Assembly: GCA_030323885.1 (NCBI GenBank)
Contig: CM059186.1
Span: forward strand, 174,661,047-174,725,046
Length of the DNA: 64,000 nucleotides
Direction of reading: 5' to 3'
Source of the DNA: Branchipolynoe longqiensis
Lineage: Eukaryota > Annelida > Polychaeta > Phyllodocida > Polynoidae
The notes under the pieces are model-generated. The model worked only from the letters and a program-made list of their open reading frames with translations, searched no databases and had not been told where the DNA came from. The position numbers and the translations under genes are program-made. Shown one piece after another: positions 10,137-21,500 of this stretch; the first letter of the stretch is position 1; every line of letters starts with the position of its first letter.

Positions 10137-10650
10137 GATGCTATTGTCATGTGGGTGATGAAAATGGGGAATATTGCGCCTAGAGTGGGACTCGAACCCA
10201 CATCTCTTTGCATTCCAGGCCAGTGTGCTAACCAATACACCACCTAGGCTCCCTGATATCACCACACTACCCACACCTACCTTTCTATGTGGTTACTTGC
10301 CTGAGAGGTCAGTGCAGACTACTAGACTCGTCCCCCTGGAATTGTAAGTCTTTTAACGCTTCCAATTACATACATACAGGCAATGCACTAACACAATCAT
10401 ACACAGGGTAGGTTCAACAACCATACAGCACATAGCTTGTACAGGATCATGGTCATGGAACCAGTGCCATGGGGGTGATGTAAATGGTGAATATTGCGCC
10501 TAGAGTGGGACTCAAACCCCCATCTCTTTGCATTCCGGGCCAGTGTGCTAACTATTACACCACCTAGGCTCCCTGATATCACCACAGTACCCACGCCTAC
10601 CTGTCTATGTGGTTACTTGCATGAGAGGTCAGTGCAGACTACTACACTAT
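10137..10650 (-). mobile_element. tRNA-like SINE C, two tandem copies
   Basis: On the minus strand each copy contains a tRNA-like core 'ctaggtggtgtaatggttag' ... 'gggttcgagtcccactctagg' with A and B boxes. The first core is around 10180-10250 and the second around 10495-10570. The cores are too mutated and embedded in repeat sequence to be tRNA genes. Confidence 0.7.
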
Positions 10651-10765
10651 CCTTTAATTATTAATATAAAGCTTCTTTGGGGTGGCGAATCATTTTGCAG
10701 AACTTTGAAGGACATAGCAGTCTCTTTGCTGTTTCTGTTGGTTTACCACAAGCACTTCTTCATTT

Positions 10766-11850
10766 AGTTATTGAAGTTTCATAGTCAGATGGTTTCGAGG
10801 GTTGTTTTGCAACATTCTGAGATAAATGCATTACATTAATCAGTATTATCCACTTCACTGTACTTTGAACCAACTCTTAACTTAAGTGACAAACCTTTGG
10901 ATGTCATCATCATCATGCTGTCGGTCGCGATGCAACAAAGACTGCTTTCATTACTTGACTGCCGCTCTCCATTTAGCTCTCTGCTGTGAGAGTTGCGTCC
11001 ATGAGTCAGTCTTAATGTCTCTGAGCTTCACGTTTCTCTTGATGGTATCCTTGAACTGGAGACGAGGGCGCCCTCTCTTTCTGTAGCCAGAAGACAGTTG
11101 AGAATAGAGGATCTGCTTTGGTAGCCTGTCTGATGACATCCTCATGAGGTGTCCAGTCCATCGGAGATTCTTTTTGATCAGAAGATCTTCCATAAAGGGC
11201 AGCCCCGTCCGTTCGAGTATTTCCTTATTTGACACTTTGTCCTTCCAGGTTATCCTCATGATTGAATGCAGATGTCGCATCATGAAGGCATGCAGCTTTT
11301 TCACCTGTCGTCTGTACACTGTCCAGGCCTTGGCTCCGTATAGTAGGGTGGATAGCACGATTGCATGGTAGATCTTGCCTTTGACACGACTGGACACATG
11401 GCGGTTGTTCCAGAGTCTCTGGCGTAGTCGGCCGAAAGATGAGCTAGCCTTGGCCATCCTCCTCTGTATTTCAGCATCAATGCGTCCATCACTTGATATA
11501 GTGCTTCCGAGGTAGGTGAATTCTGTAACAGAGTTCAGCTTGTTTCCGTCAACCATGATCTCCTCCTCTCGGGTTCTTGTAGAGTTGGGTTGGTACAGCA
11601 CCTCTGGCCTCTTGATGTTCTTGGATGTATTGGAAGTGAAAACATGCCACATTAATTTCGGCAAGCACAGCAAAATCCCGACACCATAGGCTTCAGCAGT
11701 AACATGTTCTATTCGATGGACTTACTATTTATTCCCTTCTATACATATGAATAAGTGCACCAGCACTTAAGTTGGGTATATTGAATTAAAGCGAGATAGG
11801 TGTCTTGGTTTCGAAAATGTGATGCGTTCATCAGACTATGCAACTCTATG
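10766..11850 (+). repeat. MITE family B copy split by an RTE insertion
   Basis: The left part 10766-10904 ('gaagtttcatagtcagatgg...') and right part 11621-11850 ('ggaagtgaaaacatgcc ... catcagactatgcaactct') together make one MITE. The LINE between them is flanked by TTGGATGT on both sides. Confidence 0.75.
10905..11620 (-). pseudogene. RTE-like LINE, 3' end of reverse transcriptase ORF
   Basis: The minus-strand frame from about 11620 to 10951 encodes the C-terminal part of a non-LTR retrotransposon polymerase. It includes the thumb-region motif 'FTYLGSTISSDG', then AKASSSFGRLRQRLW, and 'RWTGHLMRMSSDRLPKQILY'. The element ends at the low-coordinate side in a (CAT)n run, that is an (ATG)n tail on the element strand, as RTE-type LINEs have. 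It is 5'-truncated, with an 8-bp target duplication TTGGATGT at 10897-10904 and 11621-11628. The catalytic FADD region is absent, so it is dead. Its sister copy is at 57307-58530. Confidence 0.8.
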
Positions 11851-11939
11851 GTGCTATCACTATAAGTAAATTGTAAGGCTATTTATTTCTGATTGCATAT
11901 ATCAACATTATTAGAGAGTATAACCTACATACATGTACT

Positions 11940-12008
11940 AATAATATATATATATATATATACGTATATATATATAAATATATATATATATGTATACATA
12001 TATATATT
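11940..12008. repeat. AT dinucleotide microsatellite
   Basis: Interrupted (AT)n/(TATATACG) run next to the left end of the long repeat at 12010. Confidence 0.85.
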
Positions 12009-12009
12009 T

Positions 12010-12955
12010 AATCGTTTGGCTATTTCGCCCTCTGCCTAAGGCGCGCCTAAGTGTTATTTTCTATAATAATTTCCGGGTGAATTTCCTGGGCCTGCCGCAG
12101 GCTGCCGCCGCCTCTCGTCCCGCCGCCGGTTGACTGCCTTCGTCGGTGTGCTCCCCGGGCTAAGGGCGGACAGCCAGAGTGTCATAGAGCTATGGATTGA
12201 CCCTCTCCCCGCATCTTATAGACATGTATTTAATTATTTCCTTAATCCTCTGGCCCTCCTCCCCGCCATTGTAGTTTGTTATGTGTGCTACTTGCAGTAG
12301 TCTAAATCCAAAATAGACACCCGATATTTAGTGTAACCGCTGTCACGGGTAAGGGACAGACTAGATATTAATTTGTTTAACATTGCAATTTGTACCTTTA
12401 TTCAGAAGGTGGTTACTGTGTTCCCGGTGTGGGGTTGATTGGCTGCTTAAGGTCTGCCAGGCAGAAGGCCCTTAATTACATATAGAATCATCGAATATCA
12501 AGTTGATCATAGCGGTTAAAATATTTAAGAACTGGAGAATAGTAAAAGACGCAAGGAACGTTCCAAACACTTTTAAGAACTCACGACTTTATTCATGTTC
12601 CTACTGGTACAATCCAGGTTCTTGAATCACGATCGATACTAATAAATACATCCCCTCCCAGTTTATTAAGTTAGAATAATTCAGAATTCCGACAATTAAA
12701 GCCTAAATCTCGTCTAAAACATCAGAGCGTGTAGAAACACGTCCGATGGGTCCAGGCCCGGATGCCCAACCTTCCACCGTTGCTATGAAAGTCGCAACCT
12801 GCGTATCCTAGCAACGAGTTACCGCAGGTAACCCGGCCCGCGCATTTGATGGCCAATGCGGGTCTGTCTTGGCGATCAATCCGCATTTCCAAATGCGGGT
12901 TGCTCGGCCCAAGCCCGCAACGGTCACAGCTCAAGCATAGTCTCGCCCACTTCAT
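12010..12955 (+). repeat. Unclassified interspersed repeat of about 950 bp, copy 1
   Basis: It is collinear with 22345-23300. Shared blocks are a GC-rich start ('gtgaatttcctgg', 'ggctgccgcc', 'gccgccggttgac', 'ctaagggcgga'), a middle ('gttcctactg', 'aataaatacatcccctccca') and an end ('acatcagagcgtg', 'gatggccaatgcgggt', 'cccacttcatatatatatg'). There is no convincing ORF. It could be a non-autonomous retroelement or a long MITE. Confidence 0.6.
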
Positions 12956-12989
12956 ATATATATGTATATATATATGTATATGTATATAA

Positions 12990-14290
12990 GTAACGCAGGG
13001 CATTGCAATGATGAATACACCCATTCAAATATTTATTAAAATCCGACCCCTTCTGCTAATAAATGGCCAATAATTGGCACACGTGGGTGGCGCCTCCGTG
13101 GCGGAAATATGAACTATAATCCTCCATATATAATATACTAATTGTATATATGTGTATGGTTGGATGGCAGGAGAACTAAGAGGGATTAACTTCCTTATTT
13201 GTAATCCAATAATTGTATTACATACCATATGTAAGAACCCTGATGAAGCAACACACAAAGCGACAAATTGCAGAGAAGCTAGCAATGTATGCCATATTTT
13301 AAATAGCCGATCAATGGGCTTCCACGGCAAATATCGAAAAGTGTTAACGAGGCTGTAAAAATATACGGATTTTTTTATTCGGATTTATGTATTGGCAAAG
13401 AACATTATTATTCTCGGGCGACGGAATGGGGACCATGATTATGTAACAGAGAAGCAACGGGTGCCCCACTTGCTTTGTGCCTATGTGGAAATGTGACAAC
13501 ACTTAGCGACCGAGATTGTGATATGATGTTCATACTTAAGAGACTGTTAATAATGATTGAAATGGTCCCTTCATGCACCAGAAAGAGTTCATTGAGGGAG
13601 AGAAACATTGATTTATGTTTGTTGTAACTGTCTGCAACAACTACCTGTTACCACCGGGCCGATGGACAAGCACACCCAGCCATACTGCATACATTATGGA
13701 CACCACCTGCAGCTGGGGTTGAGTGACAGCTGCCCCCTATTAGGGCGTCACCCACCCAGGGTGTAGAGGGTGTCTGATTGGCTGGCTGTGTGAGCCCAGT
13801 CACCTGCATTCCTTATACCTGACACACAGACCCCACATGAAGGACTCTTGGAGGCACTCTTGGCTAGGCACTCTAGCAGAGGACTCCACTCTCTACACTT
13901 GAACTAGCAACATCTATTCCAAAATACACTGAACTGTGTGCAACCAACATTGGACCCAGTTTCAATGGGTTGTAGGCACTGATTCTGATATACACAAGTA
14001 GGAGTGATGAGGATCTGTGTGGGCAGTTGGTAAGGAGTGAGGGTGATAGGTCACCATTAGGTGAACAGGGGTTGATGCCTATAAAGCACAACCACTTCAC
14101 TGTCAATCTTGCACGACTTGTCTTCCTCTATTCCTTATGAGTTGTTGAGAGTAACAACAGGTGGGAACTGACAGACAGTTGTCAGAAGACACCTGTGGAG
14201 ACTAGTAAGGTTTGGGGTTCAGACGGCCGAGTCCTGACATATTACAAGGCGTTGTGTCATGCATTCCACTGCACTGTGTATCATAATACT
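12990..14290. other. No gene recognised
   Basis: Unique-looking AT-rich sequence. Short open frames exist but none is bounded by splice sites or resembles a known protein. Confidence 0.4.
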
Positions 14291-14595
14291 ACATCACCTC
14301 TACTTTAAATTTGCCTAATTTGTATTTCGGTCTTTTAAACAAACACAATTATATTACACTAATTATCATAATCTCCCTGACTTTAGTTTGAAGTAACTTT
14401 TAGTTTTAAATGGTGAACTTTGGAGATATTTCGAGTGAAAGCACACCGTGCATGCACATACATATTCAGACACCATAGGCTTCAGCAGTAATAGGTTCTA
14501 TCAAATTGACTTAGTACACCCTTCTATGCAGCAACAAATGCTTACTAAGAGCACCAGTATCGTAGTTGGATATAGAGGATCAAATCTAGATTAAG
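14290..14595 (+). repeat. MITE family B, decayed copy
   Basis: It carries 'attatcataatctccctgactttagtttgaagtaac' and 'caccataggcttcagcagtaataggttct' blocks of the family. Its right end runs into the SINE C pair. Confidence 0.6.
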
Positions 14596-15040
14596 TATTG
14601 TCATGGGGGTGATGGAAATAGGAAATAGTGTGCCTAGAACGGGAATCGAACCCGCATCTCTTGCATTTCGGGCAAGTATGCTAACCATCAGGCTTCCTGA
14701 TGTCACCACCCTACCCATGCCTGCTACCTGTCTATGCAGCTCCTTGTCTGAGTGGTCAGTGCCGACTACTACACTCGTCAAACCTTACATATACACACCC
14801 ACAGGGTAGGTTCAGCACCCATACAACGCATATCTTGTACAGGACCCTGGTCACGGCACCAGTGTCATGAGGGTGATGCAAAAGGGAAATACTGTGCCTA
14901 GAGTGGGAATCGAACCAATATCGCTTGTTTCCGGGCCAGTGTGCTAACCATTACACCACCTAGGCTCCCTGATGCCACCACCCTACCCACGCCTACCTGT
15001 CTATGCGGCTTCTTGCCTGACAGGTCACTGCAGACTTAAT
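14596..15040 (-). mobile_element. tRNA-like SINE C, two tandem copies
   Basis: Two copies of the tRNA-like core (around 14630-14700 and 14895-14970 in reverse), with the same flanking body as at 10137-10650. Confidence 0.7.
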
Positions 15041-15094
15041 ACACTATTTTGGCTTTCGAAAATGCCAAACGATGCAGTTTTAATTGCCACTGAC

Positions 15095-15515
15095 AGCTTG
15101 ATAGTGTAGTTGTCTGCACTGATCGCTCAGGCAAGTAACCACATAGACAGGTAGGCGTGCAGGGGCGTAGCTAGACCTTAAACGATGTGTACTCCTAATT
15201 TCGGCAGGGGTTTAGGGGGCCGCTTTAGCTTAAGCTGGCGGATTTTACACATTTTAGACTTGAGTTTTTGACACTCCAGACTACTACCTGCCTCCTCTCT
15301 CTCTCTCTCTCTCTCTTTATTATTTTTGAATTTTTAATTTTTGTTGTTGACAAAACGATGTGGACGTTTCGACGTACACGCGTACGCCTAGCTACGCCCC
15401 TGGCATGGGTAGTATGGTGATATCAGGGAACCTAGATGGTGTAATGGTTAGCACACTGGCCCGGAATGCAAAGAGATGTGGGTTCGAGTCCCGCTCTAGG
15501 CACAATATTTCCCAT
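15095..15515 (+). mobile_element. SINE C copy with inserted segment
   Basis: The start of the body (15095-15160) and the tRNA-like core (about 15430-15505: 'cctagatggtgtaatggtta ... gggttcgagtcccgctctaggc') are separated by about 250 bp that includes a CT microsatellite at 15296-15316. Confidence 0.6.
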
Positions 15516-15595
15516 TTTCATCAACCCCACAACAATATTCTGGTTACATCGGGCTGGCTGCGGCATGGGCAATATGTAACTTCAAGAGCTTAAAC

Positions 15596-15735
15596 CCCAG
15601 TCACAACTACCCGGATCAGAGCCCGGACGAACCCCGGACGATCATCTGGGGTGGTCCGTGTCGATCCGGCATGATCCGTGGCTCGTCCGGGGTCCGCCCG
15701 GGATGTTTTAAAACGTTTAAAACATCCGGGGCGGT
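15596..15735. mobile_element. Half of a foldback element
   Basis: It starts CCCCAGTCACAACTAC, has arms of CCGGA/TCCGG words, and reaches the internal palindrome 'gttttaaaacgtttaaaac' at about 15705-15724. The second arm is missing; the tyrosine-recombinase relic follows instead. Confidence 0.5.
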
Positions 15736-15739
15736 CTGA

Positions 15740-16440
15740 GGGATCTGGGCCCATCCTGCCGGAGATGTTGAGGGCGATGTTTTCTGAGCTACCATCTAGC
15801 AGAGGGCATGTGGCATGGCGTGCGGCCATATTGTGCTGTTTCAGGGGACTTTTGAGGAAGTCGCAGGTGACCGCTTCAGACTCGAGGGGGGACTTTCAAT
15901 TCCATGACTGCGGAATGGTGCTGAACATGCGTAGGTCCAAAACTATACAGTTTCGTGAGAGAGTCCTAGAGATTCCCATAGCCAGGTGTGCAGATAGGGA
16001 ACTATGCGCGGTGTTTTGGACCGAGTATAATTTTTGTCAGATACCAGCGGGGGAGGGGGACGGAGCCTTCAGAATACCTGGGGAACTGGGATCGGTCCCG
16101 ATGCCATATTTAACGTATCAGGATACGCTAAGACTGTTCGCCGCCGGGGCAGGGCTTGACACGGCACAATTCTCTTCGCATTCATTGAGGTGCGGGGATG
16201 CACATTCCTGCACATGTGCGGGGCGAGCATTGAAGAGCTGAAAGTGAGGGGGGGATTGGGTCTTAGAGACCGTATATGCCTATATCAAGACCCCCCTGGG
16301 CTCTAGGGTTGTAAACGACATGCGGGTTTCGGCGACTCTTTGTTCGAGGCATACTTTGCTTGGGTTGCGGGGAGGCACAGGTGCGCCTCCTTTGGCATCT
16401 ATTGCTAGCCAAGACAAGCAATAAAGATTGTCCATCCCAT
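15740..16440 (+). pseudogene. Tyrosine recombinase of a DIRS/Ngaro/Crypton-type element, decayed
   Basis: The plus frame from about 15750 shows a tyrosine-recombinase (phage-integrase fold) domain. It has 'CCFRGLLRKSQV' in the position of the box I arginine, followed by SKTIQF, then HSLRCG matching the H-x-x-R box II. After a frameshift at about 16192-16200 a second frame continues with 'GASIEELKVRGG' and, after a further shift, 'YAYIKTPLGSRV' containing the likely nucleophilic tyrosine. A polyadenylation signal AATAAA at about 16421 follows. These enzymes integrate circular DNA by strand exchange without target duplication. Frameshifts make this copy inactive, and no reverse transcriptase is visible nearby. 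Confidence 0.7.
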
Positions 16441-16514
16441 ATCAAGTACGCTTCTCTCCTTGTTTGTATGTAGGCAAATTTATATACATATATATTAATG
16501 GTTATTCGGTAAGA

Positions 16515-16803
16515 TTCGATAAGAGCACTGGCTTTCCATGCAGAAGGTTGGGAGTTTGAACCATGTGCGAGTCAAACAAATGACTTACAAAATTGATACT
16601 TGCCGCTACCTTTTCCAGCACTCAACATTAATAGGATAGGACAAGGACTGGTGAGATCAGAATCAGGCTAATGTGACTGAATGGGATATTGGATCATAAC
16701 ACCAGCGGCCTGGCCTCCCAGCACTATCAGGTGTAACAAGTTGGTACCCATGCTGATGTGACCTGCTATCTTGCTAGGACGTAAAACCCCAACAAAGAAA
16801 CAC
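16515..16803 (+). mobile_element. SINE A copy
   Basis: Truncated head ('gcactggctttccatgcagaagg'), complete body and a 'gacgtaaaaccccaacaaag' end. Confidence 0.75.
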
Positions 16804-17106
16804 ATTAAAATTCATCGCGCAATACGAGCTTCAGGCATCACAGGTGGTATAGCCATGTCGATATCAAAATGAGCTTGTTACTCAAAGAAGGCGCGGACAA
16901 GAAGAATATGGTTTGAGCTTTTCCTACGTATACAGTACAAGCTCCTTAACCAATCACCTCCATATACTGACCACTCCCCTATATCGATCGCTTTATTTGG
17001 GTCCCAACAATACCATTCTAACCATATTCTAACTCCCTAAGCCGACCACCTCCCTAGACCACCCACTTATAGTCGGTCCCAAGATCTGTCGATGAAGAGA
17101 GGTTTT

Positions 17107-17134
17107 ATGTATATAATATATTTATATATATATA

Positions 17135-17168
<34 letters not shown>
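17107..17168. repeat. AT dinucleotide microsatellite
   Basis: Interrupted (AT)n run. Confidence 0.9.
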
Positions 17169-17171
<3 letters not shown>

Positions 17172-17264
17172 TGTTAAAAAGTGTGGATTATCCGATCGTT
17201 TGGTTTAACCGAGCTTGGTTTAACGGGGTTGTACTGTATTGCAATATATTGGTGCACGGATGGG

Positions 17265-17499
17265 CACTCATTGCAACCAGGCCTCCAGCACCATGACCTG
17301 ATATCCCACTCAGTCACATTATCCTGACACTGAGCCAACCAATCCCTGCCCTATCCTAATAATGTCGAGCGCCTGGCTAGGAAGCAACAAGTATTAATTT
17401 TTAAATCAATGGCTTGACTCGACCATGGGTTCGAATCCCACGATCTACCAAAACGGGAGACGGACGCTCAATTCATTCGGTCATCCCGTCTGGTCACAT
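17265..17499 (-). mobile_element. SINE A, 3'-truncated
   Basis: On the minus strand it has the full 'gacgggatgaccgaatgaat' head and first half of the body; the tail half is missing. Confidence 0.75.
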
Positions 17500-17525
17500 G
17501 GAAAAAAAAGTGAGTGCTTAACTCA

Positions 17526-18300
17526 TATAGACCTATTTGATATGACGTCAGCATAGGTATTTAGGTCAGTGCGCACGCTTTTTGGCTGCAGGACGACACA
17601 CTGTCACATTGCAAATCCAATGGCAATGAGCAATCTGCATAGAGAAAACGTCAAATATCTCAAAAACCACACCACCTAGAAACAAACTGATTGGAACACA
17701 TATAGAAAACATATTCAACTATGAGATTATATTCAATTTATAAGGTTAGGGTTCTGCTTTTCAATTAATTTTGAATGAAATTGACATTTTGAACTGCACG
17801 TATCGGCAAACTCAATGCATTGTCAATGGCCTTGAGCAATCTTCCTACAGAAAAAGAGAAATATCTCTAAAACCACACCATCTAGAAACAAACTGCTGGG
17901 AACAGATAGAAAACATATTCAACAAACAGATTATATTAAATTCATATGGTTAGGGTTCTGCATTTCAATTAATTTTGAATGAAATTGACGTTTTGAACTG
18001 CACGTATCAGCAAACTCAATGTATTGTCTATGGCCGTGAGCAATCTTCATCCAGAAAAAGTGAAATATCTCTAAAACCACACGACTTAGAAACAAACTGC
18101 TTGGAATACATATAGAAAACATGTTTAACACACAGATTATATTAAATTTATAAGGTTAGGGTTCTGCATTTCTATTAATTTGGAATAAAATAGACGTTTT
18201 GCACAGCGCGTACCGGCAAACTCAATGGCAGTGTGCATACGTTCTGCAGCCAAGCTGTGTGTGCATACACAATGTTTATAAACATTGAAAGGGGTCTATA
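17526..18300. mobile_element. TIR element carrying tandem satellite units (pearl-like)
   Basis: The ends are TATAGACC (17526) and GGTCTATA (18300). Inside are about four tandem units of roughly 180 bp containing 'aaccacaccacctagaaaca' and 'ggttagggttctg', reverse-related to the units at 27400-28173 and 50124-50678. A TGACGTCA palindrome lies near the left end (17543-17550) and a hairpin CAATGTTTATAAACATTG near the right end. The layout resembles the 'pearl' elements described in bivalves; the match is by structure, not by sequence search. Confidence 0.6.
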
Positions 18301-18388
18301 CAGTCATCATTTCTGGCATCCAACGACATCTGCAGCAACGCAGCGCACAGTGCATTGTGGTGTTGTTGGCTGTCACGTGATCAGGTGA

Positions 18389-18520
18389 TCACTTGATGTG
18401 GAAGTCTCTAGTGATGATCCTCAGTCGCGACCAGCAGTTGACACAGACGCGCTGCTCCTCCGCGTCCACTCGGAACGCCAGCCTCACCTTCCGGTCACTG
18501 CAGCACGACCGGCACAACAC
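18389..18520 (-). CDS. FGD-like gene, coding exon 14 (FYVE second half and stop)
   Basis: 132 bp from acceptor TCCACCAG to TGA at 18389-18391. VLCRSCCSDRKVRLAF and QRVCVNCWSRL give zinc ligands 5-8. 'CSD-x-K/R-x-x-L' after ligand 6 resembles FGD FYVE domains. No good donor precedes the stop, so this is read as the last exon. Confidence 0.88.
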   Translation of the reverse strand: MLCRSCCSDRKVRLAFRVDAEEQRVCVNCWSRLRIITRDFHIK

Positions 18521-21500
18521 CTGGTGGAGACAATTGGAAACACCCTCAAGTGACTCCTCAGTGTCTATGTCTTATTCTGCTGTATATCAATAGGAGAATA
18601 TGTTTATTAGCACAAAAGCGAGTGCGATTGCTCATCAGTTCTCTGTTGCTTTCATTGTTGTTGTCTGTTGGGGTTTTACGTCATAGCAACATTAATGGTC
18701 ATATCGGGACAGATACCGACTTGTAACAGGGCACACTCAGGGAAACTTTATAGTCCTGCCCCACTGGGAAATCAGGCTTCCAGCACCGTGACTAGATATC
18801 CCACTCAGTCACATTATCCAGACACTGAGCTAACCAGTCCTTGCCCTATCCTATTAATGCTGAGCACCAGGCTAGGAAGCGACACATATCAATTTTATAA
18901 GTATAACAATTTAAGGTTGAAATTAGGAATTGAAGCAGATGGTGAGCACCGGCCTCCAGTTCTTGGTAAAACATCCAGTTTGTTGCACCATCTGACGAAA
19001 CTCTGCCTGGTATGTACTTTATTGCTGATTGTTTGTTTGTTTGTTGTTGTTTTATGTCCTAGCAACTTCTAAGGTCATATAAGGACGGGTACTGACTTGT
19101 GACAGTGCATACTCATGGCGACTTTATAGTGCTGTCCCACTGGGAAACCAAGCTGCCGGTACCATGACCTGATATCCCACTCCGTCACATTATCCTGACT
19201 CTGAGCCAACCAGTCCCTGTCCTATCCTATTTACACCGAGCACCAGGCTAGGAAGCGACAAGTATTAATTTTTTAGTCATTGGTTTGACTTGACCAGGGT
19301 TCAAACCCACGACCCAATGAGCTACCAGCACGGTAGACGGACGCTCTAACTCATTCGGCCATCCCGTCTGGTTACTTTAATGCTGAACTCTATGCCATTG
19401 ATACGTCAAAGATTTGGTGAAAGCCTACCCGTCCACAAGCCTCGCAATGGTTCCTGTCCTTGACCTTGACCTCGCTGTCACATTGCGCACACGTGTGGAC
19501 CTTGGTGAGATCACCAAGTCGAGGTGCTCGCCTTCCCAACGGAAAACATGGGTCCTACAAGAAAATGAAAGGAAATTGATGCATATTACCTAAAGAGAAA
19601 ATATATGGTCTTATAAGAATTGAAATAACAATTATTGTTTTTCAAAAGAAAATAAGGGTCCTCTAATAAGAACAGGAAAGGAAAATGATTGACTATTTCC
19701 GGTAATGGACAAAAAGTAGGGTCTTACAAGAAAGTGAAATAATGGTCAACCTAATTAATGTGTGGTCAATTAAAAAAACTTGAACAAATTGAAAGCATCA
19801 ACATTTCGAAGCCAAACCCAATCATCTAGATTTGATTCTAGTTAAATACTGGTGCACTTATTAAGCAATTGTTTGATGCATAGTAGGGAATATTGAGTCA
19901 ATGTAATAGAGCCATTACAACTGAAGCCTATAGTGCCAGAGTATTAATGTACTCTATGGCAGAGTGGTTAGAGTGTCTGACTTTTTTCTAGGTCGGATGC
20001 CTGATCTGAGGGTCGCCGGTTCAATTCCCCGTGCCCCCCCCCCCCCCCCCCCCACCTCCGCCAATTTGGATTTCCACCGCTGTGTATAACTTACAGCGTC
20101 ATCAAAGGCCGGTTGCTCTCATAGCATGTCTATGTGGTGTGGGAGGTTAAAAATCCCTTGGGTCAGTAAAAGTGTAGGCCCGGGCTTTCTATCGACAAAC
20201 TGGCCACAGCAGGAGCGTCCACATCGTGGCTCTGGGAATCAGCTATCTGATTGCAAATCCTGCTACCACCATCCACCACCGAGAGCACGTTCCATGAATC
20301 ATACCTCTGCTCGAAAATCCCTTGAGATAACTGGTGGAAGGACACGATGAAGAAGAAGAAGATGTACTTGCCAAAATTATTATTGCCTGTTTGCACTTCA
20401 AATATCCCGCAGGTTAGTCATTAAAAATACAAATTACTTCAAACTAATATAAAGTAGATTATATCAATCAGCCTAATATATTTATCTCAGAAGATGGTAG
20501 AAACTCAAAACCATTGGACTGGGTGCAGTGGTCGAATCGGCAGAGCGCGGGCCTCACATATAGAAGATTGGGAGTTTGGTTCCCAGTCAAGTCAAACAAA
20601 TGGGCTTATAAAATTGATACATGTCACTTCCTAGCCTGGTGTTCGGCATTAATAGGATAGGGCAAGGACTGGTTTACTCAGTGTCAGGATAATGTGACTG
20701 AGTGGGATATTGGGTCATGGTGCTGGCAGCCTGATTTCCCAGTGGGGCAGCACTAAAGAGTCACCATGAGTATGTACTGTCACAAGTCGGTACGGATGCT
20801 GATATGACCTTAGATGTTGCCAGGACATAAGCCCCCAACAACCAACCAACCAACCAAAACAATTGCGCAGACGAAAAACTTCTCGTTCAAGCAATTTCGT
20901 ATTGACTACCGGCTCCCAGGTGGCGCCACTGTTTTCAAGATGGCGGTTTGTGGCGGCTCGGAACGCAGCCAAGTAAGACGGTGGTTTGCGAGGAAGAGAT
21001 ACGACGCCAACAAGAACTTAAATAACAAGTCACGCATGCGCAGCAGGCCAGATCGGATCGACCGGAAACCACGACAACAGCAACAACACTAACAAGCGCT
21101 GTGGTTGAGTAGTAATTACAGTGGGCTCCACACATCTAGGAGCTGTGATAGAGACGCTGACTAATCAGTTGATGTTGTTATACGTGCTAGCAACATCTAA
21201 GGTCATATCAGGATGGGTACTAACTTGTGACAGTGTCCACTCATGGCGACTTTATAGTGCTGCCCCATGGCGAAATCAAGCCACCGGCACCACAACCCAA
21301 TATCCCACTCAATCACATTATCCTAACCAGTCCTTGCCCTATCCTATTAATGTTGAGCACCAGGCTAGGAAGTGACAAGTATCATTTTTAAGTCATTGGT
21401 TTGATGCGACCGGGAACCAAACTCCCGACCTTCCACACGCGAGGTCCGCGCTCTGCCGATTAGGCCACCGCGCCCGGCGACTAATCACTTGATGATTACA

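Noticed and set aside
10180..10250. tRNA genes suggested by A and B boxes (also at 500, 7300, 14650, 15440, 19960, 49250)
   Set aside because: Each lies at the head or core of a multi-copy SINE, with mismatched stems and no clear anticodon arm.
15360..15593. 77-codon plus-strand frame (MDVSTYTRTPS...)
   Set aside because: Covers a SINE C core; not a protein gene.
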